In this document: piece by piece, positions 8,821 through 19,974 of the stretch
Layout: each line of letters begins with the position of its first letter
Numbering within the stretch: position 1 is the stretch's first letter
Assembly: GCA_021292165.1 (NCBI GenBank)
Contig: CM037877.1
Coordinates: forward strand, 307,834,834 to 307,898,833
DNA: 64,000 bases
Direction: 5' to 3'
Source of the DNA: Shinisaurus crocodilurus
Taxonomy: Eukaryota; Chordata; Lepidosauria; Squamata; Shinisauridae
The notes under the pieces: model-generated
Database searches by the model: none
Seen by the model: only the letters and a program-made list of their open reading frames with translations
Told to the model about the DNA's origin: nothing
Translations under genes and position numbers: made by a program

Positions 8821-10010
8821 ATTCATAGTCCCACTTCCGACCTCAGAGCGCATTTCTGAGGCCGGAGCTGGAATTCTGAATTTTCCTAGACTCTGTCTAG
8901 TGGCCATAGGATTGCGTCCCCAATAAATAAAACGAACCCTCTCTGTGAAGGCGAAGGGGACTGCAGGAGTCCGTGGCTTGTTTCTCGGGCCTCGCCACGT
9001 GCAGAAAGAGCTCTCTGAGGCTCCTGTGACTTGCCTCTAGACGTGGCTTGCAGGAGCCCTTGGAGCCTGTGCCGAAGTGGCTGCCATTTTCTCAGCCCGG
9101 AGCCTGGGATTCTCCTGAGTGGCCGGATGTCTGACTTTTGTGAATAATTCTTCTCTGCTCTTCGTGCTTTCATTTGATCTGACAATGGTCTCAGCAGGGG
9201 GAATACCCCAGCCCAGCACGAGGCAGGCGAGATAAAAGGGATCCAGGCCCAGCCAACACATTTTTTCCCCACTGCTCCTCCTCCCACCCACCCCAATCCC
9301 GTTTTCTTGGCAAAGACCATGAACACATTTCTCTTTTCAAAGCCTGATTCTTTAAATATTGGACTGAGACCGGATTCCCTGATTGTTGGCACACTCATCC
9401 CTCTGCCCCATCTCCCGCCCCGCACCCCCACCGCCTGTGCAATGCCTAAACATTTACAGCTGAGGGCTTGTGAATTTCGGGGAACAATGGGGCCTTGTGC
9501 GTGCCGTGGGCGGGGAAATTAGCCTCGCTCTTCACAAGCTTAGCTTTCCTCTCCTGCGTCTGTCTCTTCCATCGCTGGTTAGGCATTGACTACCTACAGC
9601 TGAATCAACAGCCCAAAGTCCCACTTTTCATGTTGTTCTAACAAAAGGGGTTCTCCAGAACTCCACATTCCTCGGAAATCTGGAAAAACTATCCACACAC
9701 TGATTAGGCCACCAGGTTCCTGATAGACAGCTGCACATCTACTGGTTCTGATTTTCACCGCCTGTGGAGTTATGAAATGCCGAGGCAAATTCTCTGAAAG
9801 ACTCCTAGGACCCATGAGGCAGGAGGCCGGACCTTGAGCTAGTCCCAAGAAGGACAACTAGAGGTTGGACTGTTCTTCCTGACTCTTGGAGACAGAGTCG
9901 ATGGAGCTCCCAATGGCTGTTCTGTCTCAAGACAAACCAAATTCCACAGCAGGTGCATCTGTAGGGATTAGGAGACCCACACACCTGCCCGCCAGTTAAG
10001 ATCCTTTAGG
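8821..10010. other. Unassigned, mostly repeat-free sequence
   Basis: No family was recognised over about 1.2 kb. It could contain host regulatory DNA, but nothing specific was identified. Confidence 0.35.
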
Positions 10011-10099
10011 ATGCAACCCTGGGCATGTTTAGACAGAAAAAGTCCTCCAACTCCCAGCATTCCCCAGCCAGCCATGGAGGACTTTTCCCTGTCTAACAC
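10011..10099. mobile_element. Foldback MITE family P, copy 1 (partial)
   Basis: GGGCATGTTTAGACAG on the left and CTGTCTAACA on the right flank CTCCCAGCATTCCCCAGCC. It is the same family as 36933-37068 and 23371-23440. The termini are diverged. Confidence 0.6.
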
Positions 10100-10124
10100 A
10101 AGGACAGGGCCCTTAGAGATCATT

Positions 10125-10245
10125 TCACAGGTGCCCCTGGCTTCTGAAGTCAGGTGGGCAGCTGCTAGAGAGAAGTCCTCTTCTCTGGTGGCACTCGAAT
10201 GATGGAACTCCCTCCCCAGACCCCTCCTGTGGGCCAGATGAGGTC
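10125..10245 (+). mobile_element. L2-type ORF2 C-terminal fragment
   Basis: GAGAGAAGTCCTCTTCTCTG, then GGCACTCGAATGATGGAACT, parallels the AFSVVAP-LWNSLP segment typical of L2-clade LINE ends. It is short and degraded. Confidence 0.4.
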
Positions 10246-11060
10246 AAGGGTGAGCCCTGACGTTACTGAGTGCCCATCTGAAGGACTGGCTGGATCTCCT
10301 CCCGCCGACACCTCAGTCAGAGAGCCTGCTTCACTCCATGTGGGCTTTTCCCAGATGGGGAAAGCCCAAGTGGAGCAAAGCCAGCTTCCCGATGGCGGCA
10401 CTGGACGGAGAAGAGCTTCTCTAGCCCATGCCTTGGTCGGAGTGCTGGCTGAGCTCCGCCCAGGCTTTCCCCATCTAGGGAACTTCCACCGGGCTTTCCC
10501 CAGCTGGAGGGGTGCTCCTCCCGCCAGTGCTTCAGCCTGGGAGTTGTCTTCTTAGGGTTATTTCTGAACCGAACTTGGACTGGACAGCCCTCTGGAACAG
10601 AGGGCACACGGCCACCCAGTGGTTGGCCTTTCAAGAAGGATTTAGAGGAGGGGAGGGGCAAAGCCATCAGCTGCGGTCAGCCCCCCAAGGGCAGTCCAGA
10701 CAGGGAAGGCTGGAGCGGAGAGGGGGAGTGTGGCTGAGATCATACATACCAGCAGTAGTACAGCCAGGGTTGGACCTTGGGGCTGAAGTCCAGGGCCCTG
10801 CAGCTTTGCCCCCCCCCCCCAAATGACCAGAGAACAGTGGCTGACTTGGGGAAGGGCTTAGGGGATCAGGAAGCAGAGCAGGGACAGTCCGGGCAGAGCA
10901 GGAAGAGAGATGGTGAGGTACAGGTGTGGCGGGCCGCATAGCACAAAGCTGTGGTCTGCACATGTGGCAGAATGAAGAGATGGCTGAATTCTAAGGCAGT
11001 GCAATGCACTGTTACACCCGAGGCCACAAGAAGCAGAGTGATCACATTTTAAAAATCCTC
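10246..11060. other. Unassigned sequence
   Basis: No repeat family or exon recognised. There is a run of C at about 10810-10820. Confidence 0.35.
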
Positions 11061-11615
11061 TCCCATGTTTTTTGTTTTTTATTTTTTAAACATGCTGCAA
11101 GAAGAAAACTAGCACAAAGTGGGTCAGGAATTGTGATAGAACCTTTCTTCCTGGTGTGCTAGTTTTTAACTTGCAGGGATCTTTCTTTTTTTAACATGGG
11201 AAAGCATTAAAAATGACACCCACGTACCTCCAACCTGAAATGGTACGCTCCACGCACCCCCTCCCTGAATTCTGCTGCTTCATTCTACCGTGTGAGAAGA
11301 ACAGGCTCTCATCTGCTAACAGAAAAAGGAAGTTTATACAGAGGCTGGAAAGGGCAGTGGACAATCACAGGAGCAAGGGGTGAAGTGGTCCAGGCGGCTC
11401 CCTGGTGGGGTATATTTTTTCCAGGAAGCCTTTGGATCATCCCCCCTCATTCCTATACCTAATTGTAACTAGGCAAGAATTTGTGCAATTGAAAGTAATC
11501 CCATCATCTTCCATTTCCACCTTCCTCTGTTGTTTCCCTGGGTCTTAGATTGTAAGTCTCTTTGGGCAGGGACTTGTCATACCTATCCTTTGTTAAACAA
11601 CATGTACACAGATGG

Positions 11616-11682
11616 GATGATGATGGTGGTGGTGGTGATGGTGGTGAAAAACACCACCATCACCACCACCACCATCATCATC
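11616..11682. repeat. Perfect microsatellite hairpin
   Basis: Two 31-bp arms (11616-11646 and 11652-11682) made of GAT/GGT units are exactly complementary, with a 5-base AAAAA spacer. Confidence 0.9.
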
Positions 11683-11699
11683 ACCACATCATTGTTACT

Positions 11700-11765
11700 T
11701 TTCCTATTTTACAGATGGCTGCACTGAGGCCAAGGAAGAGTTACTTGCTGGGTCTGGGGAGAACC
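11700..11765 (-). mobile_element. MIR/CORE-SINE-like fragment
   Basis: CCTATTTTACAGATGGCTGC followed by ACTGAGGCCAAGGAAGAG matches the conserved minus-strand MIR core pattern. It is short and old. Confidence 0.45.
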
Positions 11766-12530
11766 TTGGTTGAGAGCAAGTCCCACGTCGCCACTCTGTC
11801 CCACATCACTGGGATGGTCCCAATGAAAAACATGCACACACATCTGTGGGAGCCTTCCTTCTAAGCCCACATTTCAGGAAGGATGTCGGAAGAATGAACT
11901 CCCACATCTGAGCAAGAGGGCCTGGGAATTATCACAGTCCGTTTGGCATTTCAAAGCGAAAGGGGAAAAGGTGACTTGACCGAGGTCGATGACGCCTGCC
12001 CGGTGTCTTCTGCGTTCCCTGAGAGCTGTCATGGCGAGCGCATTAGGCTTACAGATCAGGTTGCCAATAAGGCTGCTGCCATTCTAGTCAGAAGTGGAAG
12101 AGATTGGCGGGTGGTGGTGGTGGACTGAGCAGGTGGACTCCTTGCCACACCCCAAGGATTTCCGCCCCAGTCAGATGACTCTCTGTAGGGCCCAGATGGT
12201 ACAGCTGGTACAAATATGATAAGACACAATTTCCCAAATGAGTTTTGCCTCCTTGAAATGTGCTTGCCAGCTTCCTGTGCATGGGGTCGCGTCTCGCACT
12301 ATGGTTTTGCTTAAGGAATCGCATGATGGAGGTTATGGATTTGTGAAGCAGCAGAATTCAGGGAGGGGGTGCGTGGAGCGTACCATTTCAGGTTGGAGGT
12401 ACGTGGGTGTCATTTTTAATGCTTCCCCATGTTAAAAAAAGAAAGATCCCTGCAAGTTAAAAACTAGCACACTCTTCAAAGACAAAGAGCCTTTGAAGTG
12501 TGGCTTCAAGAGCCTTTTGAAGCGTCACTG

Positions 12531-12592
12531 GCTGGGGCATGCTGGGAGTTGTAGGCCAAAAACATCTGGGGACCCAAGCTTGGAGAACACTG
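12531..12592. mobile_element. Foldback hAT MITE family F, copy 3 (single arm)
   Basis: Only the right arm is present, from GGCTGGGGCATGCTGGG to GGAGAACACTG. No TSD partner was found on the left. Confidence 0.75.
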
Positions 12593-13550
12593 TGTTAGCT
12601 TATCACTGCTTGGGGAATGTGTAACTGTTGTTAAAACCTAAATTTATACCGTCACTGATTTTGCTCCCCCCCCCCCCCGCCGTGCTCCACGCAACCAATT
12701 CTTACAGATTCTGAACATCACCAGTTCTGGCCTGAGGATCTCATCCTTCGGGTGCTGCGCTTCAGCAGCTTTCCAAAGCAGGCTAAGGGTAAGCAGGAAC
12801 TGTCCATATCTTTCCATCTGCCCCTTACCAGGACCTACTAATGGGGAAGGCGGCATCTGTTCGCTTGGGTCCTTTCCTCCAAGGGAGTCGAATGTCTCTT
12901 CCCCGGGTGTTTAAGTTTGACCTTGAATCAACTTATCGCCTTTATTATTCTTCCGCATGAAGGGGGTCAAGGCAGATGAAAAGCCGACACCATGTAATAG
13001 CAGGGACTCCCCCCCCCCCTGCAGCAGGGGAAAAAAAATGTTTTGTCCAGTACTGAGTTCTTGCGTAAGCCCAATATTCGTCTAAGCATTAACATTCCTC
13101 CCCTGTTCCACTGCACCGTCTGGCCCTCGGAAATATGGCTGGAGGCTAATGGGAGCCAAACTGTTTTTATTTGTCTTGGCTATAAAACTGATATCTCCAT
13201 ATTAACTTTGCAAGGCAATATCTATTTATGTAGTGCAATAAAGTTGATGGTGAATTTCACAACCTTGTTAAGCATTTCTTTTTAGATTGTAGGGACATTT
13301 CGCCAGAGAAGCGAATGAGAAGCCCCAGTGCAGGGCGGCACCCGGCTCCACACTGCTCAGCTTCCTGGCAGAAGGACGGACAGTGGACTCTTCAGCTCCC
13401 GCAGAATCACGAAGTTGGGAAGGGCCTGGCGGGCGGGATCTTCCTTTTCAGAGGACACGCAATGGGTTGACTAAGCCATTCCTGTAATTCCAGCTCGTTA
13501 CCTCTACCCATTCTAACAGATGCTTTCTGACACGGTTTTGAGAATTTAGG
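12593..13550. other. Unassigned, repeat-poor interval
   Basis: Contains poly-C tracts near 12667 and 13010 and an AT-rich, repeat-free stretch (13060-13280). No exon was recognised. Confidence 0.35.
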
Positions 13551-13630
13551 AAGGAACATATGAAGCAGCCTGATATTAAGTCTAACTGTTGGTCCATCTA
13601 GCTGAGTTCCATGTTGGCTACTGGAGTGGG
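13551..13630 (-). mobile_element. tRNA-like SINE 3' fragment
   Basis: GAAGCAGCCTGATATTAAG and TTGGTCCATCTAGCTGAGT correspond to the reverse complement of the 3' part of the tRNA-Ala-like SINE seen at 32204. Confidence 0.6.
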
Positions 13631-13719
13631 CTACTCAAAACCCACCCAATGGGTCATAATCCCTTCTTGGCATGGCCTCCGCTTGCTAAACTCCCCTGTG
13701 TCTCGGTGGCTTTACATGG

Positions 13720-14240
13720 TGTGAGGGATTGAGGCCTACACAGGATTGGGTTTGTTGAGGCCTACACAGGCTTCAGTTTGTTGAAGCCTGAAGGCCCAAA
13801 CACTTCCCTCGAGTAGTGAAGCCTGAAGGCCCAAACACTTGGATGGGAGGGGGAGTTTGAGAGTTTTAAGTCACCCAATAGAAGTTAAGAATTAGTTCTC
13901 CTGTGCAAGGTCACATGGTTATAACCTTCCATTCCTGGGAAGACTATATATGTGGGGTGTGGTCAGCTAGCAGAGAGTGTGTGCTGGGAGAGAGCTAGAA
14001 GCAGCAGCAGAGAAACAGCAGAGAGAAGCAGAGAGAGAGAGAAAGAGAAACTGGTTGCATAGGAAATAGGTAGTCTGAAGTTATACTAGAGAACATTGGA
14101 TTGTTTGTTTGTTTTATTTTATCATACTTGCTTTTGAATTATAACCACTCTATTAAGTAAAAACCCTAATATTATTAGTAAAGTGTTGTTGTTTACCCTG
14201 AAAGTTTGGAGTGACTTATTCACCACGTCTACAGCCTACA
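13720..14240 (+). mobile_element. Probable solo LTR
   Basis: Begins TGTGAGGGATTG and ends CCTACA, consistent with TG...CA termini. A TATA-like GACTATATATG at about 13944 is followed by an A/G-rich leader and AGTAAAG before the 3' end. It begins with local tandem copies of GGCCTACACAGG and GAAGCCTGAAGGCCCAAACA. No internal retroviral region, primer-binding site or clear TSD was found, so the class is undecided. Confidence 0.45.
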
Positions 14241-14604
14241 CCCATGCTATTGGAAGCTGTAAAAGGACTTGATCTCCTGGAACGGGAGGGGCTTTGAGGA
14301 GAGGCATAAATCTCCCAAAGGAAGGTTAAGGGGTCCCTGCAGTAGCGGAACCTTGACACATGGCTGCTGCGATTTGCACAGGGAGCCCTTAGACGAAACT
14401 AGAGCGCAAAAGCCCTTCCACGTCCCGCATCTTAGTTGGTGGGGCGGCTGGGAAGCCTGAGTGCTGCACGGTCTTGCTCCTGTTATTGAAGGTTTATATA
14501 CGGGGCCTCGTGCGGCGTGATTGTGCACGAGAGAAAAACCACAATTCCACACCGAGCCATCCCATTCCCAACCGCCGCGCGAAGGAATGCCGGATTCTGT
14601 GACC
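14241..14604. other. Unassigned sequence
   Basis: No feature recognised. Confidence 0.3.
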
Positions 14605-14727
14605 CAGCCTTCCCCAAACTGGCACCCTCCAGATGGGTTGGACTACAACTCCCAGTGTCCCCAGCAGCTGTGAATGATGGGAGTTGTCATCCAAAGCATC
14701 TGGAGGGTGCCAGGTTGGGGAAGGCTG
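14605..14727. mobile_element. hAT-like MITE family H (CAGCCTTCCCC end)
   Basis: Inverted ends CAGCCTTCCCCAAACTGG and CCAGGTTGGGGAAGGCTG enclose complementary CTACAACTCCCA / GGGAGTTGTCATCC arms. It is a member of a dispersed family also seen at 36127, 42895, 44172, 54087 and 58130. No intact TSD remains. Confidence 0.8.
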
Positions 14728-15049
14728 AGCTACACTGACGGGCAGTGACGGCTCTCCAGGATTCCAGACAGGAATCTCTCCCAGCCCAACTTAAGAGTTG
14801 CCAAACTGGGGACCTTTTGGAGCTATGGCCCTAAGCTGGTTCCACCACATCTCCTTTAGAGATGAGTGGATTTCCCCCATTCCATTCCTTTATTGTTCTG
14901 CCCAATCACTCTGCCCCCATCTTCCACTCCCTGAATTCTAATTTAAGTAGGACATTTTCTAAGATTGATTCCAAAATTCATGTGCAGTTTGCTGCTCCTG
15001 TGCTCAGTTCCTTCACTTCATTTGCATCTTGCTCCACCCGGTATATTCC
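14728..15049. other. Unassigned sequence
   Basis: No feature recognised. Confidence 0.3.
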
Positions 15050-15404
15050 CCAGATGAAGCGAGGTGAGTGGCTAGTAAGGAGAAGGCCTTCTTGGCAGTG
15101 GCACCTCAGCTGTGGAGCAGTCTTGCCTGGCACCTTCTTTATCATTCTTCCATTGCCAGCTGAAGACCATTGCACTAATTGTATTGGTTTGTGGTTTTTT
15201 TTAAAGCTTTTCAGGCCAGAGCTGCTCATTGGTCGCTGCTAAAAAAAAGGAACTTTTAAAAAGACTGGTGTTTTGTTTGTTTTTTTACCGTTTTTGTGTT
15301 ATTTTAAATACTGTATTGTATCTTAATATTGTATTTTATTCTCAGTTCTGTAAGCCACCTGGATAACCTGGGCAGACTCGTGAACATAATAAATAAAATA
15401 AATA
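15050..15404 (+). mobile_element. L2-type LINE 3' end
   Basis: The degraded ORF2 C-terminus (AGGCCTTCTTGGCAGTGGC, then GTGGAGCAGTCTTGCC) is followed by a T-rich UTR and a terminus TGTAAGCCACCTGGATAA, then (AATAA)n. Confidence 0.65.
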
Positions 15405-15479
15405 TTTGCAGTGTGCACTTGTCTATTGATAAAATGCTACAAAGAGGCATTCTTGGTGTGATGCTAATATAACATATTG

Positions 15480-15915
15480 GCCTGGTTCGCGTGGAATGCT
15501 AAGCCATGTTTTGGTTTGTTGAAATCTGGCTTGTCGTTGTGTCCAAACCCATCCCTGCAAACAAACCATAGATTGCTAACCAGCTACAAACCACAAATAG
15601 AACCCATGGTTTGTTGTTGGCTTACGAAGTCTGGCTTATTTAAATCATGGCTTGTCATGATATCTGAACCCAGAACTGTGGCTTATCCCTGACTTACTTG
15701 TGCTGCTCTCTACCTCTGAACAGAGATGCCCAGAAAGAACAGCCTGAAAATGAAACTGCTCTGAAAGCTTGCAAAATGTGCAGGAGAGAAACAAACCAGA
15801 AATAGGGGAAACACGCTGTGGGTGGTTTTTTTTTTTTTTTTTTTTGCTTATTTACAAGATAATTTATGGCTAAAGTGACAAGCCATATTTAAAATAAACC
15901 ATAGCTTAGCATTAT
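15480..15915. mobile_element. Foldback-type DNA element, AACCATGG-rich
   Basis: The left end GGAATGCTAAGCCATG and right end CATAGCTTAGCATTATG are inversely related. The interior is rich in AAACCA/TGGTTT words. A poly-T run lies at 15826-15846. It is diverged, with no certain TSD. Confidence 0.5.
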
Positions 15916-16750
15916 GTGCAGACTCAACCAGCCAGCATTGCATCAAGATTCTTTTTGTGTGATGTTTTACCGATGTGACCCGGACGCTCCGATGCTTTGG
16001 CAAAAAACACCACAGGAAAAGATGCTTGAGACATACAAATATATGTACAATCGCTTCAGTGTCTTATCGATGTGCACATGGATATCAATCACACAGAGGG
16101 GGGAAAGACACAAATGAGCTGAAGGAACTGCAAACTCTGCAAGCACAACATTTGGATTGATTTTTTTTTTTTTTAATGGCACCAGTTCCTCTTCAGAAAA
16201 AAGTCAAGATAATTCAAAACTGCAACATCTGGAGATAAATTTGCAGGCAGAGAAGTTTCAAAGCATCCTTATTCTTCCATTGTGCAACTGGGGTGCTTCC
16301 CAATCCAAAGGCATCGTGCTGCTTTTCTGTCTTTTCTTCCTGAAATGATTTTTTTTTCCTGGTAAGAATAAAGACCAAAGAAGCAGTGGGGAAACATGGG
16401 AGGGTTACAAACTGAAGACAACTCCTGAATCTCACAGCCTCCGTCTTGACAGCGATTTGCAAAATCAAAGTCAGCTTTGTATAATCTTGCAAAACAAAAC
16501 AACCTGTCAGCGCACTCAGCTCTGTGAAAGGAGACGGCAGGGTAGGTGGCACCATTGGCATGGCAGCTAATTGTGAGAGTCTGGCTGCATTTGGAAGTAA
16601 TAATAAATTATGGGTTATCATTAGGGGAACAAGCTGCACTAAGCCTGAGGCTTGTGCGTCCCACGCCCCTCCCCGCCCCACTCTTCCAGTGTGGCCGTAA
16701 GGAGATTGGAAGCTTTCGCTTCTCTTTTTGAGTAACTGTAGTTCCGCGTG
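15916..16750. other. Unassigned sequence
   Basis: No feature recognised beyond T runs near 16162 and 16349. Confidence 0.3.
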
Positions 16751-16997
16751 TCGTCCTAACCCAAAACTGTGGTTAATCTTGGTTCGTTGAAACAAGCCAG
16801 CTTCATAACCCAAGGGAGGGTACCTTTGCACCCCTATCCTGCTTGCGGGCTTCCCATGGGGACATCTGGTCAGAACAGAATGCTGGACCAGATGGGCCTT
16901 TGGTCTGATCCAGCTTTCAGGGCTCTTCTTGGGTTATGCTGGCTTGTTTCAGTCAACGATGAGTAAGACTAAGCATTGTTTGTCTGGGTTTAGAGGA
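16751..16997. mobile_element. Foldback element split by a CR1 fragment
   Basis: The arms 16751-16812 and 16930-16997 are inversely related; GAAACAAGCCAGC is shared, and both have GTCCT outer ends. The spacer 16813-16929 is CR1-like 3' UTR sequence. Confidence 0.6.
16813..16929 (+). mobile_element. CR1 3' UTR fragment
   Basis: GCGGGCTTCCCATGGGGACA and GACCAGATGGGCCTTTGGTC are typical of squamate CR1 3' regions. It is nested in the foldback element. Confidence 0.6.
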
Positions 16998-17223
16998 CAT
17001 GATGACCCTCGATCATAAGAACACAAAGAGAGCCCCGCTGGATCTGACTGAACCGTGGTGCAGCTACGGCTGGACCTTGGGCCCTACAGCCCAGGGAGTC
17101 CCCAAATGACTACCCAGAGAGCAGCAGGCAATGGAGGCAGCAGGGAACAGGCCCGGCGTCAGCACCTGCCTTGGGCAGGCAGCAGCGGCCCACTGGGGCT
17201 GGCACTGCTTAGCCCAGCATCCT

Positions 17224-17298
17224 TTCTTCTTCTTCTTCTTCTTCTTCTTCTTCTTCTTCTTCTTCTTCTTCTTCTTCTTCTTCTTCTTCTTCTTCTTT
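17224..17298 (+). repeat. (CTT)n microsatellite
   Basis: About 24 uninterrupted CTT units. It creates artefactual polyphenylalanine, polyleucine and polylysine reading frames. Confidence 0.97.
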
Positions 17299-17399
17299 TT
17301 TAAGGGGGCAGCCAGCCAGGCAAGTCCATCATTACTGATCCTCATTTTCTTATTTTTTACTTTTAATGTATATTATCCTTCTTGGCAACAAAATGGTGC

Positions 17400-18352
17400 T
17401 TATTCCCAAGTCAATGTCAGGGCCCTATTCTATCCCCCAGACTGTTCAACATCTACATGATGTTGAACTGCGGGTGGTTATTCGGAGGTGTGGGCTGAGG
17501 TCTCATCAAGATGCGGATGACACCCAGCTCTCTCTCTCTCCTTTTCATCCAATCCAGGTGAGGCAGTGGGTGTTCTGAACCAGTGTCTGGATGTGGTAAT
17601 GGTCTGGATGAGGCCGAATGAACTGAAACTCAATCTAGATAAGACGGAGGCACTGTTAGTGGGTGGTTCACATGGCCGGATGAGTGATGCTCACCCTGTT
17701 CTAGACGGGGTTGCACTCCCCCTGAAGGATCAGGTTTGTAGTCTGGAGGTGCTCTTGGATCCACAACTGTCACTAGAGGCACAGGTGGACTCGGTGGCAC
17801 AGAGCACCTTTTTATCAGCTTAGGCCGATATACCAACTACGTCCTTATCTGGACAGGGATAGCCTAGCTGCTGTTATCCATGCTCTGGTAACCTCTCGTT
17901 TGGATTAGTGCAATGCGCTATACGTGGGGCTGCCTTTGAAAACAGTCCAGAAACTTCAGCTGGTCCAAAACAGGGCAGTGAGATTGGTAACGGGGACCGG
18001 TCAATGTGATCATATTAGGCCAGTACTTTCCCATCTGCGCTGGCTGCCAGTCGGTGTCTGGGCCCAATTCAAAGTTCTGGTATTAACTTATAAAGCCCTA
18101 AATGGCTTGGGGTCAGGTTACCTGAAGGATTGTCTCCTGCCCAGACCCTAAGATCATCCTCAGCAGTCCTTCTCCGGGAGCCCCCACCAAAGGAAGTGAG
18201 GTGGGTGGCTAATCAGAAGTGGGCCTTTTCTGTTGTGGCACCCCAGTTATGGAATGAGCTTCCCAGGAGGGAGGCTTGCCTGGTGCCTACGTTGTGCTCT
18301 TTTTGGTACCAGGTGATGACCTTCCTATTTTCCCGGGCATTTTAGTGAAGCT
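17400..18352 (+). pseudogene. L2-type LINE ORF2 C-terminal remnant
   Basis: Translated pieces in more than one frame follow the order of an L2-clade ORF2: CLDVVMVWMRPNELKLNLDK (the RT region just after the catalytic core), KLQLVQNRAVRLVTG, LRWLPVGVWAQFKVLVLTYK and AFSVVAPQLWNELP. Frameshifts and stops break it, for example before 17924 and near 18150. The 3' UTR resumes at 19166 after an L1 insertion. Confidence 0.82.
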
Positions 18353-19165
18353 TTTACAGCTTCACACAGTCTCCTCCACTGTTGGCAATACTTATTGTGG
18401 CCGATCAGTTATATTAACCTATGATCCATGTTTACAAATATTTATTATCGGTGAAAAAATATGATACACAGGGTCTTAGGAATGGAATAGGGAATTGGAT
18501 TGTCCTATTCTGTCTAATCAATGGATGGTCACTTTAGCATCTATATCTGAAGCTTCAATGGATCTCAGGTTAGGTCATATTCAACAAAAAATCTGGTTTT
18601 TCTGTCTATTTTCTATTGGTAGCCACAACATCTCTTTAATAAGGGTTTGTCACCTACACTTCTGGAGGTGTAATACTGCTAATGCGGCTTCCTTTAATCA
18701 TATGTTTTGGCATTGTCCAGTAGCTGTGTCTTTTTGGGAGGTTGTTATAATATGGGTAAAATTTGTATTGGAACATTCTTTAATATTTTCTAATGGCCAT
18801 GTTCTTTTAAATGATCTACCTGCTTCCTGTTAACGCATGGTCAGTGTAAATGGATTTCCCGCACCCCTTTGACAGCTAAGGACTAATATTGCAACATTGG
18901 AAGGATAAATGGTAACTTTCTATAATGCTATAGATTGAGGACCTAAGGACTCTTTCAACATTTGAATGGATCACTTACAGAGGCCACTCTCAAATGGATA
19001 CACGCATGGTTGGTCTGCCTTTGTTGAAGCTTATGTATAATTGAAATATTCAAATCTCTCTCTGTGTGTATGTGTATACATATATATATATATTTCTCTT
19101 CCCTTCTCTTTTATGGTTTTGTTTTGTTGAAACTCACAATAAAAAATAATTTTTTAAAAAATAGT
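18353..19165 (+). mobile_element. L1-type LINE 3' end nested in L2
   Basis: The frame at 18495-18830 contains CWRCNTA-like and FNHMFWHCPVAVSFW, the cysteine/histidine motif of L1 ORF2 C-termini. The element ends in an A-rich tail with AATAAAA near 19138-19165. The left boundary is approximate. The L2 3' UTR continues directly afterwards. Confidence 0.72.
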
Positions 19166-19365
19166 CTTTCCGTTTCTGTTGTGTTAAATCTGTTACTGTA
19201 TTTTAAATCTTTGCACTGCTGCTAGATTTTATTTTGGTTTTTATATTTATTTTAGATTGTAGTTTTAAACTTTTATATTGTATTTTATCATGTTGTATTT
19301 TATGGTTTTAATTGTTGTGAAACACCCAGAGAGCTTCGGCCATTGGGCGGCATAGAAATGTAATA
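19166..19365 (+). mobile_element. L2-type LINE 3' UTR, continuation
   Basis: T-rich UTR with the terminus CCAGAGAGCTTCGGCCATTG then GGCGGCATAGAAATGTAATA, typical for L2-class 3' ends. Confidence 0.7.
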
Positions 19366-19595
19366 GTGGTGAGAGTGTTGGACTGGGACTCGGGAGATAC
19401 GGGTTCTGGTCCCTGCTCGGCCATGAAGCTCACTGGGTGACTTTGGGCCAGTCACTGACTCTCAGCCTAACCTACCTCACAGGGTTGTTGTGAGGATAGA
19501 GTGGAGAGAAGGAGGAGGATTATGTAAGCCGCCTTGGGTTCCTTGCAGGAAAAAAAGGCAGGATATAAATATAATAAATAAATAAATAAATAAAC
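19366..19595 (+). mobile_element. Sauria SINE
   Basis: Starts within the A-box region (GTGGTGAGAGTGTTGGACTG), is complete through the body and tail, and ends in (AATA)n. Confidence 0.92.
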
Positions 19596-19970
19596 CAGGG
19601 CAGGGCATTTTATTCCTAAAGCTATGATGGTGCTATGACTTAAGTGAGTTTAAAATGCAAAACTGCACATGCTCAGGATATTTCTTTTCTTTATAATCAG
19701 GTTGGCAAACATTTTCTCTCTCTCTCCAACATATCAGGAATCCAGAAGCCGTTGTAAAGAATGTAATGGCAAGGGCGGTGCAGGGGGCGGGATGGGAGAA
19801 TAAAAGATAAATGTTAGTTGTGTGTTCCACAACTGAAGAGATACAACATTGACATCTAATGGTGGGGGGAGTGGGATCCTATAAGCCCATTAAGTTCAGG
19901 GTCTAAAATTACCAATAAATTCATTAAGTCCAGTGGCCCACAGGAAACTCACAAGCAGGACATGTGTGAA
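19596..19970. other. Unassigned sequence
   Basis: No feature recognised. Confidence 0.3.
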
Positions 19971-19974
19971 ATTT

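Larger units (their letters stand above)
11154..12472. repeat. Pair of 129-bp near-perfect inverted repeats
   Basis: Arm 1 is 11154-11282 and arm 2 is 12344-12472. By eye they differ at one position. The outer ends read GTGTGCTAGTTTTTAACTTG and its complement. A third, diverged piece of the same end lies at about 11067-11121 and can pair with 11154-11204. This could be a 1.3-kb DNA transposon with long terminal inverted repeats, or an inverted duplication. No transposase frame or clean TSD was found. Confidence 0.7.

Noticed and set aside
17055..17460. Long polyphenylalanine/polyleucine/polylysine reading frames
   Set aside because: They are translations of the (CTT)n microsatellite at 17224-17298.
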